Assembly: GCA_005239165.1 (NCBI GenBank)
Contig: RAPG01000001.1
Span: 620,001 to 684,000 of the forward strand
Length of the DNA: 64,000 nucleotides
Source: Allopusillimonas ginsengisoli
Lineage (GTDB): Bacteria; Pseudomonadota; Gammaproteobacteria; Burkholderiales; Burkholderiaceae_B
Reading direction: 5' to 3'
Shown here: piece by piece, positions 18,219-28,231 of the stretch
Numbering within the stretch: position 1 is the first letter of the stretch
Layout of the letters: the number at the start of each line of letters is the position of its first letter
Notes under the pieces: generated by a model
Told to the model about the DNA's origin: nothing
The model's database searches: none
The model's input: only the letters and a program-made list of their open reading frames with translations
Position numbers and translations under genes: made by a program

Positions 18219-19217
18219 TTACAGCAGGCCTTTTTCTTTGAAATATTTCTCGGCGCCCGGATGCAGCGGTGCCGACAGACCGTTACCAACCATGTCCTTG
18301 GCTTCAAGATGACCAAAGGCAGGATGCAGTTTTTTGAAGTCTTCGAGGTTATCGAACACGGCCTTGACGACCAGATAAACGGTTTCGTCAGGCACGTCTG
18401 ACGACGTTACAAAAGTTGCCAGCACGCCATAGGTTTCGGTGGCATTGGGGTTATTGGGATACAAACCAGCAGGTATGGCTACCTTGGCATAGTATGGATA
18501 GCGATCAACCAGGGCATCCACGGCCGGGCCTGTCAGCGATACGAGCTGAGCAGCGCAAGTAGTGGTGGGATCCTGAATGTTTGCAGACGGGTGACCTACC
18601 CCGTAGAAAAAGCCGTCGATCTTGCCGTCGCACAATGCCGAGCCATGCTCGTCAGGACGCAGTTCAGAAGCCAGCGAGAAAAAGGAATAGTCTGCGCCAC
18701 GCTCTTTCAGAAGCATATCCATGGACGCGCGCGTGCCAGAACCTGGGTTACCGACGTTAAAGCGCTTGCCCTTGAAATCATCAAAAGACTTGATGTTGGC
18801 TTCTTTGCGTGCCACGACCGTAAATGGCTCGGGGTGAAGAGAGAACACCGAACGCAGCTTGTCGAATTTGCCGGCCTCTTTGAACTGACCTTCACCGTTA
18901 TAGGCGTTATAGCCTACGTCAGACTGGACAACACCGAGATCAAGCTCACCGGCCTTGATGGTGTTGACGTTGAACACAGACCCACCGGTTGACTCAACCG
19001 AACAACGCACCCCGTGTTTGGCGCGGTCTTTATTGACCAGTCGGCAGATCGCCCCGCCCGCTGCATAGTACACACCCGTTACGCCGCCCGTGCCGATGCT
19101 TACGAATTTTTGCTGGGCCGCTGCCGGCAATGGTGACAACAGGGTGGCAAACATGGCTGCTGCCCCTGCTGTGAGTGCCAGCCGCTTGTTCAGCGATGAC
19201 GGAAAAAACTTACGCAT
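18219..19217 (-). CDS. TAXI-family TRAP transporter substrate-binding protein
   Basis: Periplasmic receptor of 332 residues that delivers substrate to the fused TRAP permease downstream. A Sec signal peptide covers about residues 1-32 ([20 protein letters not shown], then AAAQ). The mature protein starts [20 protein letters not shown], the hallmark of the TAXI group, followed by [13 protein letters not shown] and [12 protein letters not shown]. The ATG at 19217 was chosen because AGGGAGA stands at the right distance; a longer frame up to 19322 has no such site. The ligand is not predictable, although glutamate-like or other dicarboxylic ligands are known for the family. Confidence 0.93.
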   Translation of the reverse strand: MRKFFPSSLNKRLALTAGAAAMFATLLSPLPAAAQQKFVSIGTGGVTGVYYAAGGAICRLVNKDRAKHGVRCSVESTGGSVFNVNTIKAGELDLGVVQSDVGYNAYNGEGQFKEAGKFDKLRSVFSLHPEPFTVVARKEANIKSFDDFKGKRFNVGNPGSGTRASMDMLLKERGADYSFFSLASELRPDEHGSALCDGKIDGFFYGVGHPSANIQDPTTTCAAQLVSLTGPAVDALVDRYPYYAKVAIPAGLYPNNPNATETYGVLATFVTSSDVPDETVYLVVKAVFDNLEDFKKLHPAFGHLEAKDMVGNGLSAPLHPGAEKYFKEKGLL

Positions 19218-19480
19218 AACGATCTCCCTATACTTTCTGATTAGCCGACTTATGTCTGCCAGTTGCGCCACATTTGCGCGCTTTGCCCAAATGCTTGCAA
19301 AACATGCGGCGTGTGGCCGCAAGAACAGCGATTATCTCGCATGGTATTTGCCAGAACCGTATGCTACCCCGACTATCCACATAAAAACAAAGGTTTACAT
19401 GAGGGTTTGTACCGAGAGTGTTGTGCTTCTCTTGCTGACTGTATGAATGAATGTGTGCAGACCGCGTTGCATAGGGGAAG

Positions 19481-19503
19481 AAAAAAACCGGGCAGCCCTG
19501 CCC
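19481..19503 (-). terminator. rho-independent terminator of the ZIP transporter gene
   Basis: On the minus strand GGGCA-GGGC-TGCCC is followed by GG and then seven T's (the A-run at 19481-19487 on plus). It lies just after the ZIP gene stop at 19511 and between that gene and the upstream region of the TAXI gene. Confidence 0.75.
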
Positions 19504-19510
19504 CTCCCTT

Positions 19511-20401
19511 CTACCCTAACGCGGTGTCCAGCAGCATCATCAACACAAAGCCAATGATCAATCCTTGCGTGGCCGCCGACTCGTGCCCCTGACGGTGTGA
19601 TTCAGGAATGATTTCATGACTGATGACAAACAGCATGGCGCCTGCCGCCGCAGCGAGGCCCCAGGGCAACATGGCTTCAGACAGGCCAACAACCACTACG
19701 CCGATTATGGCGGCAATTGGCTCAATAAGGCCAGACAGCACGGCCACGCCAACGGCCAGCCAGCGGCTGTACCCCACGCTGGTCAGGGCCAGGGCAATTA
19801 CCAGCCCCTCTGGAATATCTTGCACCGATATGCCTATGGCCAGCACCCGCGCGCCCACGTCGTCTGGCCCGCCAAAGCCCACGCCAATTGACAAGCCTTC
19901 GGGAAAATTATGCAGGCAGATGGCAAATACAAACAGCCAGACACGCTTTAATTTTTGCGTACTGGCACCTTCAACCCCTTTGACGAAATGCTCATGCGGC
20001 ATGACCCTGTCGAGCAGAAGCAGACCAAAGGCACCAAAAAGAATGCCCGCGCTCACGATACCGCCAGCGTGCCATGGGCCCGCCCCCTGTTCGCCAGCAA
20101 TCGTAAGTGCAGGCAAAATTAACGAAAACGAACTCGCCGCCAACATGACGCCTGCACCAAAACCCAGCATGGCATCATTGGCGCGTTGTGAAAACTTGAT
20201 TGAGAGCACCACAGGCAGCGTCCCGGCACTTGTAGCGACCGCCGCCACAACCCCCCAGCGCACTGCACCCAACAGCTTGGCGTCATCGGCAACCAACCGG
20301 GCATATATATCAACAAGCACCAGCACAATCAGAATGGCAACGGACAGCACGGCAACCAAAAGCTCTGGTCTGGAGGTGCTTGAATTTTGCAAAGTAGACA
20401 C
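19511..20401 (-). CDS. ZIP-family divalent metal transporter
   Basis: Inner-membrane metal importer of 296 residues with about eight membrane segments. The two metal-binding helices are clear: HNFPEGLSIGVGFGG in TM4 and QDIPEGLVIALALTS in TM5. Another conserved piece, ISHEIIPESHRQGHE, lies near the C-terminus. Zinc is the usual substrate, with iron or manganese possible. The cytoplasmic loop between TM3 and TM4 is short and lacks a histidine-rich tract. The gene lies 4 bp downstream of the rmuC stop on the same strand and may be co-transcribed with it, and it ends at a good terminator. Confidence 0.9.
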   Translation of the reverse strand: MSTLQNSSTSRPELLVAVLSVAILIVLVLVDIYARLVADDAKLLGAVRWGVVAAVATSAGTLPVVLSIKFSQRANDAMLGFGAGVMLAASSFSLILPALTIAGEQGAGPWHAGGIVSAGILFGAFGLLLLDRVMPHEHFVKGVEGASTQKLKRVWLFVFAICLHNFPEGLSIGVGFGGPDDVGARVLAIGISVQDIPEGLVIALALTSVGYSRWLAVGVAVLSGLIEPIAAIIGVVVVGLSEAMLPWGLAAAAGAMLFVISHEIIPESHRQGHESAATQGLIIGFVLMMLLDTALG

Positions 20402-20405
20402 TTTT

Positions 20406-21946
20406 TTATTCCGCGATATGGCCTGAGGCCTGGTCGGAGTCAGAGTCGGGCTCGGGCACCGGCGTTACGATGAGGTCGAGCCGCTCACTTTCAAAATCGG
20501 CATGCAGAGGCTCAATGTCAGGCATGCGTTTGTGGGCTTTAGAAGACAACTCGCCAAACCTTGCCGCTTTCCCGTGCAGGCCTTGCTGGCCCGCAACGGC
20601 TGTTACGGTACTGTTGTACTGCCGCCGCACGGTTTCTAGCGTATCGCCCAGTTTTTTTAGCCGCTCTGCCACAACCACCACCTGATTGTAAATATCACCG
20701 GCACGATCACTGAGCGCCTGAGCCTCTTCGTTGCTGTGCGCCATCATCCACAAATTGGCCACGGTTTTTAATATGGGCATGAGTGTGGTGTGGGAAACCA
20801 AAATAACACTGGACCGGTAACCGTATTCAAACAGATCGGGGCCATGCCTGAGGGCCTCAATATACGCCGGTTCGATCGGCATGAACATCAACACAAAGCT
20901 GGGGCTGCGGATGCCGACAAGATTGGTATAGTCTTTACGCGCCAGGTCATCAATATGGCTGCGCACCGCCTTTACATGAGCATCAAGAGCAGCCTCTCTG
21001 TCAGCCGGCTCAGTAGCTGCCACGGCACGCTCGTAATCAACCAGCGATACCTTGCTGTCAATAACCATGTGTTTTTGATCGGGCAACGTCACCACGAAAT
21101 CAGGCTGACGGTTGTTGCCTTCGCCATCCCGAAAACGCGGCTGGGCTTCATAATGCGCACCCTTCACCAGACCAGCAAGTTCAAGCGTGCTTTCCAGCTG
21201 GATTTCACCCCAGTTGCCAGTGGTTTTTTCTCGCCCTTAAGCGCTCTGGCCAGGGTGTTGGCCTCAGTGCTGATCTTTAGCCCCATCTCCATGACACGGC
21301 GCACCTCTGACCCCAGTGATGCATTGCCTCGCACGGTTTCATCGTGTACCTGGTTTACCCGGCTTTGAAAGCTTTCAATCTGTTCGCGCAAAGGTTTAAG
21401 CATGGCATCAAGCGAGATACGACTGTTGTGCGCAAACACTCTGCCCTTTTCTTCAAGTATCTGGCTGGCCAGATTTTCAAACTCGGTTTTAAGCTGGACT
21501 CGCGACTGTTCGAACCCCTTTTTCATTTCCTGAAAGCCAGCAAGTTTCTCGGTATGCACCGCCTGCAGTTCGGCCAGAGACTTTTCAAGCGTGGAAACTT
21601 GCGATGCAAGACGATTGCGGTCGAACTCGCGGGCATCAAGATTGGCGTGAGCCTCATCCAGCCGCTCGCGCAGACTTTGTACCGTGGACTCGGCAGCGGC
21701 CAGCCCACGATCCGTGCGTGCCTGCAACTGCTCTAGCTCGGTCAAGGTATTGCGCAAGGCATGCAGCTCGCTGCGCGCCTCGTCACGTTGCTCAGCATGC
21801 CGGGTCGCGAGCGAGCTTGCAGCTGCCCCGGCAGCATGAGCGCGCGCCAGCCTGGAGCGCGCAAACATGGCAACGACCAGCCCGCCTGCCAGTGCGCCAA
21901 CCAGAACCAGCACGATTTCTATTCCACCAAAAGCAAGTTGCTGCAT
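20406..21946 (-). pseudogene. rmuC: RmuC DNA recombination protein, broken by a one-base frameshift
   Basis: RmuC limits DNA inversions between short repeats and has a nuclease-like core. The N-terminal part has a membrane anchor (IEIVLVLVGALAGGLVVAMF) and a long coiled coil, and reads correctly to LARALKGEKK. The family motif TTGNWGEIQLESTLELAGL then continues in another frame through QPDFVVTLPDQKHMVIDSKV and AYIEALRHGPDLF. Adding one base to the six T's at 21224-21229 (A-run on the coding strand) joins both parts into a single protein of about 513 residues. As in treZ, the fault is one base missing from a homopolymer, so a sequencing error is a serious possibility. The ATG at 21946 has AGGAA upstream; 21961 is the alternative. 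Confidence 0.9.
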
Positions 21947-21996
21947 AGTGTTCCTGTCCATTTAATGGATAAAGCCTGCCTTGTATCGGTCTACAC

Positions 21997-22113
21997 CTGC
22001 AGTACTTCAGTACCTTCAATATCCTAAGCACCCTCAGTAACCTCAGCACCCGGAGTACCCTGAGTACCCTAAGCTGCCTGAACACCCTGAGCACCCGCAG
22101 TACCGTCAGCATG
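21997..22113. repeat. degenerate 9-bp tandem repeat array, 13 units
   Basis: Thirteen consecutive 9-bp units follow a consensus near CTSAGYACC, for example CTGAGTACC, CTCAGCACC, CTAAGCACC and CTGAGCACC. The array fills most of the 200-bp gap between rmuC and the divergent Bug gene. Because the unit is three codons long, it makes a spurious Leu-Arg-Val repeat ORF on the minus strand. No unit differs in length, which fits slippage followed by point mutation. Confidence 0.85.
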
Positions 22114-22199
22114 ATAAATTAACACTCCTGAACCAAGCATTCACAGCGCATCCTTATAAAGGAGGCCTTTTGCGGCCGGCAGTGCCAACGGACCATATC

Positions 22200-23165
22200 A
22201 TGCGCAACACCCTTCTACGTATGGCGGGCCTGACGGCACTGGCTTTCTGTTGCGCTGTCAGTGCGGCAGAAAGCGCGTGGCCCCCACCAGGCAAGCCCGT
22301 ACAGATTGCCGTATTATCTCCGGCCGGCGGAAGCATAGACGCACCGCTTGCCAGGCTGCTGGCTGAAAAGCTAACGGCTTACCTGAATGTGCCGTTTACC
22401 TTCATTGGCACTTCCACGCACACCGTCTCTCAGCCCAACAACGTCTTGCAGTTGGTCCTGACCGGCATTGGCATGCAAACAACCCGGCCGGGCACGTACA
22501 GGGCCACACCTCTCGACCCTCGCGCGCATTATCTGCCTGTTGGCCTCGTTGCCCAGTTTCCCAGCATTATTGCGGTTACCAAGATGCTGCCAGTAAACAG
22601 CCTTGACGAGTTCACACGCTATTTGCGTCTTAACCCAGGGGTCGTCAATGTTGCATCCAGCGGCAATGGCAGCGTCTCTAATATGGCAGATATGCTGTTC
22701 ATGACCCTGACCGACACCAACATGGTGCCCGTAACATTCAGCTCTACCGGCCAGGCCACAAGCAACCTGATTTCAGGCGAAATCCAGTCTATGTTTCATC
22801 TGGCCCCCGATATCGCTGACCAGGTGAAGCAGCAAGAGGTAAAGGCGCTGGCGATCATGGGCGACAAAAGATTAAGTATCTTGCCCCAGGTACCCACCAC
22901 AGCCGAACTGGGTCACCCGGCGCTGCGGGCTTCGCTCTGGCTGGGCCTTATGGCACCCAAAGACACCCCTCCTGAGACCATAGAGCGCGCCAATGCCGCA
23001 CTCAATGACATACTAGCCGACCCCGAGGTCATTGCACGTATGGCGTCTATGGGTGCTACTCCGCAAGGCGGCACACCACAAGAACTCGACCGGCGGCTGA
23101 GCGCCGAGCTTGCCAAATGGCAGGCGCTGCTCACAAACGGCTATGCCCCTCCGCCATTTCCATAG
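22200..23165 (+). CDS. Bug/TctC-family periplasmic binding protein
   Basis: Periplasmic solute-binding protein of about 321 residues in the tripartite tricarboxylate transporter class that is hugely expanded in Alcaligenaceae. A signal peptide covers residues 1-24 (MRNTLLRMAGLTALAFCCAV). The usual opening of the mature protein is altered to PVQIAVLSPAGGSIDAPLAR, without the common PFPPGG-type loop, so it is a divergent member. GVVNVASSGNGSVSNM and LPQVPTTAELGH are typical. No TctA or TctB genes are near, as is common for orphan Bug proteins. A TTG at 22170, 4 bp after AAAGGAGG, is a second possible start; that ribosome site lies inside a small palindrome. Confidence 0.82.
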   Translation: MRNTLLRMAGLTALAFCCAVSAAESAWPPPGKPVQIAVLSPAGGSIDAPLARLLAEKLTAYLNVPFTFIGTSTHTVSQPNNVLQLVLTGIGMQTTRPGTYRATPLDPRAHYLPVGLVAQFPSIIAVTKMLPVNSLDEFTRYLRLNPGVVNVASSGNGSVSNMADMLFMTLTDTNMVPVTFSSTGQATSNLISGEIQSMFHLAPDIADQVKQQEVKALAIMGDKRLSILPQVPTTAELGHPALRASLWLGLMAPKDTPPETIERANAALNDILADPEVIARMASMGATPQGGTPQELDRRLSAELAKWQALLTNGYAPPPFP

Positions 23166-23270
23166 TGGCCCCACGTTTTTTTGACAGCCGCAGAGTGCGA
23201 CATGGGTAATCTTCTTGCACGGATCGCCGCTTCTCTTTTTATACGGATCGCTGTTTTTACGGGTCGCTGC

Positions 23271-24092
23271 TTATTTTTTTACGCCAAAACAGTTTTCAAG
23301 CTTAGGAAATTCTCCGTCCCGCACTTCCTTGGCGTATTGCTCCACCGCCTGGCGTATCTGCGAACCAACATCAGCAAACTGCCTGGCAAACTTGGGGATA
23401 CGGTCACCGCTAAGGCCCAATATATCTTCAGTGACCAGAATCTGGCCATCACACGCCGGCGACGCCCCAATGCCAATAGTTGGAATATCAAGCGTTTCGG
23501 TAATGCGCCGTCCCAGGGCCTCTGCCACCCCCTCAAGCACAACACCAAATGCGCCCGCCTGCTGATGGGCAACGGCGTCCACAAGTATGCGCTCGGCCGA
23601 CTCATCGTTCATGCCCTGGGCTTTGAAGCCTCCCATGGTATTGACGTACTGAGGCATCAACCCTACATGAGCAAGCACCGGAATACCGCGCTCTACCAGA
23701 AACCGTGTCGTTTCGGCCATGGCTACGCCGCCTTCCAGCTTCACGCCATCGGCGCCGCTGCTTGCGAGAATATGCGCGGCATTGGCAAACGCCTGCTGGG
23801 GAGATTGCTGATAACTGCCAAACGGCATGTCGGCAATAATGCAGACATGGCTGGTAGATCGCACAACTGCAGCAGCGTGGGCAGCCATTTGCTCAACCGT
23901 AAACGATAGCGTGTCTGGCAAACCGTAAGCCACCATGGCAGTCGAATCACCGATCAGTATCATGTCCAGCGCCTCATCCAGCAGACGCGCAAAAGGGGCA
24001 CTGTACGACGTCAGTGCGGCTATCTTGCGCTCGCCCTTGTACGCCATAAGCTGCGGAACGCTTATGCGTCTGGCCTGACTATGAACACTCAT
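23271..24092 (-). CDS. panB: 3-methyl-2-oxobutanoate hydroxymethyltransferase
   Basis: Makes ketopantoate from 2-oxoisovalerate and methylene-tetrahydrofolate, the first step of pantothenate and coenzyme A synthesis. The 273-residue protein carries the family motifs in order: ISVPQLMAYKGERKIAALTS, ILIGDSTAMVAYGLPDTL (metal-binding aspartate), ADMPFGSY, GADGVKLEGG and the catalytic glutamate in VLEGVAEALGRRITETLDIP. The ATG at 24092 has GGAGA upstream and gives the usual length. panC and panE are not adjacent. The gene is divergent from the aldo/keto reductase. Confidence 0.95.
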   Translation of the reverse strand: MSVHSQARRISVPQLMAYKGERKIAALTSYSAPFARLLDEALDMILIGDSTAMVAYGLPDTLSFTVEQMAAHAAAVVRSTSHVCIIADMPFGSYQQSPQQAFANAAHILASSGADGVKLEGGVAMAETTRFLVERGIPVLAHVGLMPQYVNTMGGFKAQGMNDESAERILVDAVAHQQAGAFGVVLEGVAEALGRRITETLDIPTIGIGASPACDGQILVTEDILGLSGDRIPKFARQFADVGSQIRQAVEQYAKEVRDGEFPKLENCFGVKK

Positions 24093-24235
24093 GTATCTCT
24101 CCTTTACATAGATGGCCCTACAGAGCCTGAAGATGTATGCTACCTTGCATTGCAGCAACTATAAGCAAAGAAGTTGCCGCTTGCCACACTGCGGTGTTCG
24201 CAGGCCGCACTCACGTGTACACGCAAGGAGGAAAA

Positions 24236-25087
24236 ATGCCACAACATCAAAACACAATCGAATTCCACGACGGCCACAGCGCCCCGCAACTTGGGTTTGG
24301 CACCTGGCAAATCGCTGACGACAAGGTCGCTTCTGTTGTACAGACTGCCATTGAAGCCGGATACCGCTCCATAGACACGGCCGCGCTCTACGGCAATGAA
24401 ACCGGTGTAGGCAAGGGTATCGCACAGTCAGGGCTTGCCCGAGATGAACTGTTCATCGCGACCAAACTCTGGAACGATCGCCACGGCCACGACATCTCCC
24501 GCTCTGCTTTTGAGGAAAGCCTGGGAAAACTCGGTCTCGACTATGTAGACCTGTACCTCATTCACTGGCCTGTGCCCAAAAACGATCTTTATGTGCCGGC
24601 ATGGGAGACCCTGATTGCGCTGCGCGATGAAGGGCTGGCCAAGTCTATCGGCGTCTGCAACTTCAACATCCCTCATCTTGAGCGTCTGCTGGATGAAACA
24701 GGCGTCTTGCCCGTGGTCAACCAGATTGAGTTGCACCCCAACTTTCAACAGGCCGATCTGCGTGCGTTTCATGCTGAGCATGGCATCATCACCGAAGCAT
24801 GGAGCCCGCTCGGCCGGGGCAAGCTGTGGGAAGACCCCACCCTGAAAAAAATCGCCGACAAGCATACGCGGTCTGTTGCCCAGGTTGTGTTGCGCTGGCA
24901 TGTGCAGCTTGGCAACATGGTGATCCCCAAGTCGGTAACACCTAGCCGTATTGTTGAAAACCTGCAGTGCTTTGACTTTGATCTGGACGACCACGACATG
25001 GCCGCCATAGCGAGCCTGGATCAGGCCGACGGTCGCAGCGGTCCCGACCCTGATCTGTTCAGTGAGATTCCTGGCACGGCCAGTTAA
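24236..25087 (+). CDS. aldo/keto reductase (AKR5-like)
   Basis: NADPH-dependent cytoplasmic carbonyl reductase of 283 residues. The catalytic tetrad is visible: aspartate and tyrosine in DTAALYGNETGVG, lysine in IATKLWNDRHG and histidine in YLIHWPVPKNDLY. The coenzyme-binding end reads VIPKSVTPSRIVENL. It resembles the 2,5-diketo-D-gluconate reductase group, whose physiological substrates are often small aldehydes such as methylglyoxal; the natural substrate here is unknown. The ATG at 24236 follows AAGGAGG. A longer open frame from 24137 is not needed. A symmetrical hairpin ends the gene. Confidence 0.92.
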   Translation: MPQHQNTIEFHDGHSAPQLGFGTWQIADDKVASVVQTAIEAGYRSIDTAALYGNETGVGKGIAQSGLARDELFIATKLWNDRHGHDISRSAFEESLGKLGLDYVDLYLIHWPVPKNDLYVPAWETLIALRDEGLAKSIGVCNFNIPHLERLLDETGVLPVVNQIELHPNFQQADLRAFHAEHGIITEAWSPLGRGKLWEDPTLKKIADKHTRSVAQVVLRWHVQLGNMVIPKSVTPSRIVENLQCFDFDLDDHDMAAIASLDQADGRSGPDPDLFSEIPGTAS

Positions 25088-25097
25088 GTCACATACC

Positions 25098-25126
25098 GCC
25101 AGATCAGCCTTGTTGTCTGATCTGGC
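25098..25126. terminator. hairpin between the convergent aldo/keto reductase and slyX genes
   Basis: GCCAGATCAG (25098-25107) and CTGATCTGGC (25117-25126) form a perfect 10-bp stem with a 9-nt loop. It sits between two convergent stops and could serve both strands, though the following T-tracts are poor. Confidence 0.6.
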
Positions 25127-25139
25127 TTAACAGCATCCT

Positions 25140-25373
25140 TCAGTAATGCGGAGGACGTTCCTCAGCGTAGGGCTCGGGCCCATCACTGTCAGCGGCCATC
25201 TGGCCAAGGCGCTTGGCCAGGCTGGAACATAACGCACGCAGTTCGGCAATTTGCCTCTGCTGCGCATAAACCTGCCGGTTCAGCTCATGCACCAGGTCTT
25301 CCTGCTGCGTCAGCTTGATTTCGATTTCTATGAGACGGTCGTGATCTGGCACAGCATACCCGAGGTTGTTCAA
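25140..25373 (-). CDS. slyX: SlyX family protein
   Basis: Small coiled-coil protein of 77 residues. The core RLIEIEIKLTQQEDLVHELN followed by a heptad-rich helix and the C-terminal Pro-Tyr end (EERPPHY) is diagnostic for SlyX. Its biochemical role is not established; it is named after its position beside slyD in enterobacteria. The frame opens at a TTG without a ribosome site, so a GTG at 25352, seven codons later, may be the true start. It follows aconitase on the same strand, with a terminator hairpin in the 44-bp gap. Confidence 0.85.
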   Translation of the reverse strand: MNNLGYAVPDHDRLIEIEIKLTQQEDLVHELNRQVYAQQRQIAELRALCSSLAKRLGQMAADSDGPEPYAEERPPHY

Positions 25374-25377
25374 TAAA

Positions 25378-25399
25378 CTGCCGCCCGCAAGGGCGGCAG
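25378..25399 (-). terminator. terminator after acnA
   Basis: CTGCCGCCC-GCAA-GGGCGGCAG forms a 9-bp stem with a tetraloop. On the minus strand it is followed by TTTATTG. It lies 19 bp after the acnA stop and just before the slyX start. Confidence 0.7.
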
Positions 25400-25417
25400 T
25401 ACAGCATGGACGCTTGC

Positions 25418-28231
25418 CTACTGAAGCAGGTTGCGCAGAGCAAATTGCATAATGCCCCCGTGTCGATAGTATTCAGCCTCGGTCGGGGTGTCGATGCGCA
25501 CAATTGCATCAAACGCCACGCTTCCGGCCAGCACGCGCACGGTTTCAGGGATGCGGTCTTCGTTCAGCCCGGTAATGCCGGTAATGGTGAATGTTTCTTC
25601 ACCAGTAAGGCCCAGGGTCTCTGCATTTTGCCCTTCGGGGAACTGCAGGGGCAACACACCCATGCCCAGCAAGTTGGACCTGTGGATACGCTCGTAGGAC
25701 TCAGCAATAACTGCGCGCACACCCAGCAATACCGTACCTTTGGCCGCCCAGTCTCGCGACGACCCCGAACCATACTCTTTGCCCGCCAGCAGCACCAGCG
25801 GGATGCCCGCCTTAATATAATTGCGCGAGGCGTCAAAAATAGTCGTAACCGGGCCACCACCCTGAGTAAAGTCGCGGGTGAAACCGCCCTCTGTACCCGG
25901 AGCCAATTGATTGCGCAGGCGAACGTTGGCAAACGTACCGCGTATCATCACCTCGTGGTTGCCCCGGCGCGACCCGTATGAGTTGAAGTCTTTGGGTGCA
26001 ACGCCATGCTCGGTCAGATAGGCAGCAGCTGGCGAGGTTTTTGAGATAGAACCCGCCGGGCTGATGTGGTCGGTTGTGACCGAGTCACCCAGCAAGGCCA
26101 GTACGCGCGCACCCGAAATATCATCAACGGGCGCAGGCTCGCGTGGCATATCGACAAAATACGGCGGTTTGCGCACGTAAGTAGAAGCGTCATCCCACTC
26201 AAAGATATTGCCTTCGGGCGTGGGCAGACCCTGCCAGCGTTCGTCACCTGCAAATACGTCGGCATAGCCTTTTTTGTACATGTCAGAGGCAATGGAGGCA
26301 TCAACAACGGCGGCAACATCGGCAGCCGAGGGCCAGATGTCTTTGAGGAAGACCGGCTCGCCATCTTTGCCCGTACCAAGCGGGTCTTTGAACAAGTCAA
26401 TATTCATGGTGCCCGCCAGCGCATAAGCAACGACCAGTGGCGGCGACATCAGGTAGTTCATTTTGACTTCAGCGTGAATGCGGCCTTCGAAGTTACGATT
26501 GCCTGAAAGCACTGATACCACAGACAGATCATTACTGGTTACAGCCTGACTGACCTCGGGAATAAGCGGGCCGGAGTTGCCAATACACGTTGTACAGCCA
26601 TAACCCACCAGGTTAAAGCCCAGCGCTTCAAGGTAAGGAGTGAGACCGGCTTTGTTGTAGTAGTCGGTGACGACTCTGGACCCTGGTGCCAGGCTGGTCT
26701 TGACCCATGGCTTGCGGCTAAGGCCACGCTCGACGGCATTTTTTGCCAGCAGCGCAGCAGCCATCATCACCGTAGGGTTCGACGTATTGGTACACGAAGT
26801 TATGGCGGCAATGACTACGGCGCCATGGTCAACCTCGTACGATGTGCCATCGGCCGATGCGACCGTCGCGGGGTTGGAAATTGCCGTACCCGCACCTGCG
26901 TCACTGCCCACGTGATCGGTCGGTGCATCGGAGCGCACCTCCCCCTTGGTTTGGGACGGAGGATCAGATGCAGGGAAGGACTCAGACACAGCTTTGTCAT
27001 AGCCCTGAGGTTTCTGCTTGGGCAAGCCCACCAGCGATGCCAGTGCACCCCGGAAAGCCTCTTGCGACTCAGACAGCGCAATGCGGTCTTGCGGCCGCTT
27101 GGGGCCGGCAATAGATGGCTCTACTTTAGACAGATCAAGCTCAAGCGTCTCAGAGTAGCTGGGCTCGTGTTCAGGATCGTGCCACATGCCCTGCTCTTTG
27201 GCATAGGCCTCGACCAGTGCGATCTGGTCTTCGCTGCGACCGGTGAGCTTGAGGTAGTCGAGCGTAACCTGGTCTATAGGGAAAATTGAAATTGTGGAGC
27301 CATACTCGGGGCTCATGTTGCCAATGGTGGCGCGGTTGGCCAGCGGTACGGCAGCGACACCCGGGCCGTAGAACTCGACAAACTTGCCCACCACGCCATG
27401 TTTGCGCAACATTTCGGTAATGGTCAGCACCAGGTCGGTGGCAGTAGAGCCCTCTGGCAACGAGCCAGTAAGCTTGAACCCGACAACGCGCGGGATAAGC
27501 ATGGAGATGGGCTGGCCCAGCATGCCCGCCTCGGCCTCAATGCCGCCAACACCCCAGGCAACAACGCCCAGGCCGTTGACCATGGGAGTATGCGAGTCAG
27601 TGCCCACACAGGTGTCGGGATATGCAGTCAACTCGCCATCGGCTTCGCGGGTGAAAACGACTCTGGACAGGTGTTCAAGGTTGACCTGGTGAACAATGCC
27701 CGTGCCGGGAGGCACCACTTTGAAATCATCAAAGGCGCTCTGACCCCAGCGCAAGAACTGATAACGTTCGATGTTGCGCTGGTATTCAATTTCAACGTTT
27801 TGATCAAAGGCCGAGGCAGTACCAAATGCGTCGACAATGACAGAGTGGTCAATGACCAGTTCGACAGGCGCCAGCGGGTTGATGAGGGAGGGATCGCCAC
27901 CCAGGTCTTGCATGGCCTCACGCATGGCGGCAAGATCGACCACGGCAGGCACGCCGGTAAAGTCTTGCAGCACAACCCGGGCAGGGGTAAAGGCAATCTC
28001 GCGGTTAGGCTGTGCCGACGGATCCCATTGGGCAAGTGCGCGAACATCGTCGGCAGATACCGAACCCTGGCCTTCATTGCGCAACAGGTTCTCTAACAGA
28101 ACCTTGAGCCCATAAGGCAGCTTTGACACGTCAAGGCCCTGATCGCCAAGCGCGTTCAGCCTATATATTTGATAACTTTTGCCGCCGACATCCAGCGACC
28201 CTCGGGCCCCGAAACTGTTGGGATTATTCAT
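25418..28231 (-). CDS. acnA: aconitate hydratase A
   Basis: Interconverts citrate and isocitrate in the TCA cycle through a 4Fe-4S cluster. The 937 residues show the family order, with cluster cysteines in [10 protein letters not shown] and [12 protein letters not shown], and active-site segments such as [13 protein letters not shown], read here as [15 protein letters not shown], and [19 protein letters not shown]. Compared with E. coli AcnA, about 50 extra residues lie just before the first cysteine motif, at about residues 400-455, and include [12 protein letters not shown]. The insert is rich in Ser, Asp and Ala and looks disordered. The gene is divergent from the FmdE-like gene and followed by a terminator and slyX. 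Confidence 0.95.
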   Translation of the reverse strand: MNNPNSFGARGSLDVGGKSYQIYRLNALGDQGLDVSKLPYGLKVLLENLLRNEGQGSVSADDVRALAQWDPSAQPNREIAFTPARVVLQDFTGVPAVVDLAAMREAMQDLGGDPSLINPLAPVELVIDHSVIVDAFGTASAFDQNVEIEYQRNIERYQFLRWGQSAFDDFKVVPPGTGIVHQVNLEHLSRVVFTREADGELTAYPDTCVGTDSHTPMVNGLGVVAWGVGGIEAEAGMLGQPISMLIPRVVGFKLTGSLPEGSTATDLVLTITEMLRKHGVVGKFVEFYGPGVAAVPLANRATIGNMSPEYGSTISIFPIDQVTLDYLKLTGRSEDQIALVEAYAKEQGMWHDPEHEPSYSETLELDLSKVEPSIAGPKRPQDRIALSESQEAFRGALASLVGLPKQKPQGYDKAVSESFPASDPPSQTKGEVRSDAPTDHVGSDAGAGTAISNPATVASADGTSYEVDHGAVVIAAITSCTNTSNPTVMMAAALLAKNAVERGLSRKPWVKTSLAPGSRVVTDYYNKAGLTPYLEALGFNLVGYGCTTCIGNSGPLIPEVSQAVTSNDLSVVSVLSGNRNFEGRIHAEVKMNYLMSPPLVVAYALAGTMNIDLFKDPLGTGKDGEPVFLKDIWPSAADVAAVVDASIASDMYKKGYADVFAGDERWQGLPTPEGNIFEWDDASTYVRKPPYFVDMPREPAPVDDISGARVLALLGDSVTTDHISPAGSISKTSPAAAYLTEHGVAPKDFNSYGSRRGNHEVMIRGTFANVRLRNQLAPGTEGGFTRDFTQGGGPVTTIFDASRNYIKAGIPLVLLAGKEYGSGSSRDWAAKGTVLLGVRAVIAESYERIHRSNLLGMGVLPLQFPEGQNAETLGLTGEETFTITGITGLNEDRIPETVRVLAGSVAFDAIVRIDTPTEAEYYRHGGIMQFALRNLLQ

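Noticed and set aside
21792..22112. A minus-strand ORF with a Leu-Arg-Val repeat
   Set aside because: The repeat comes from reading the 9-bp tandem array in frame; there is no ribosome site, and it overlaps the rmuC start in the wrong frame.
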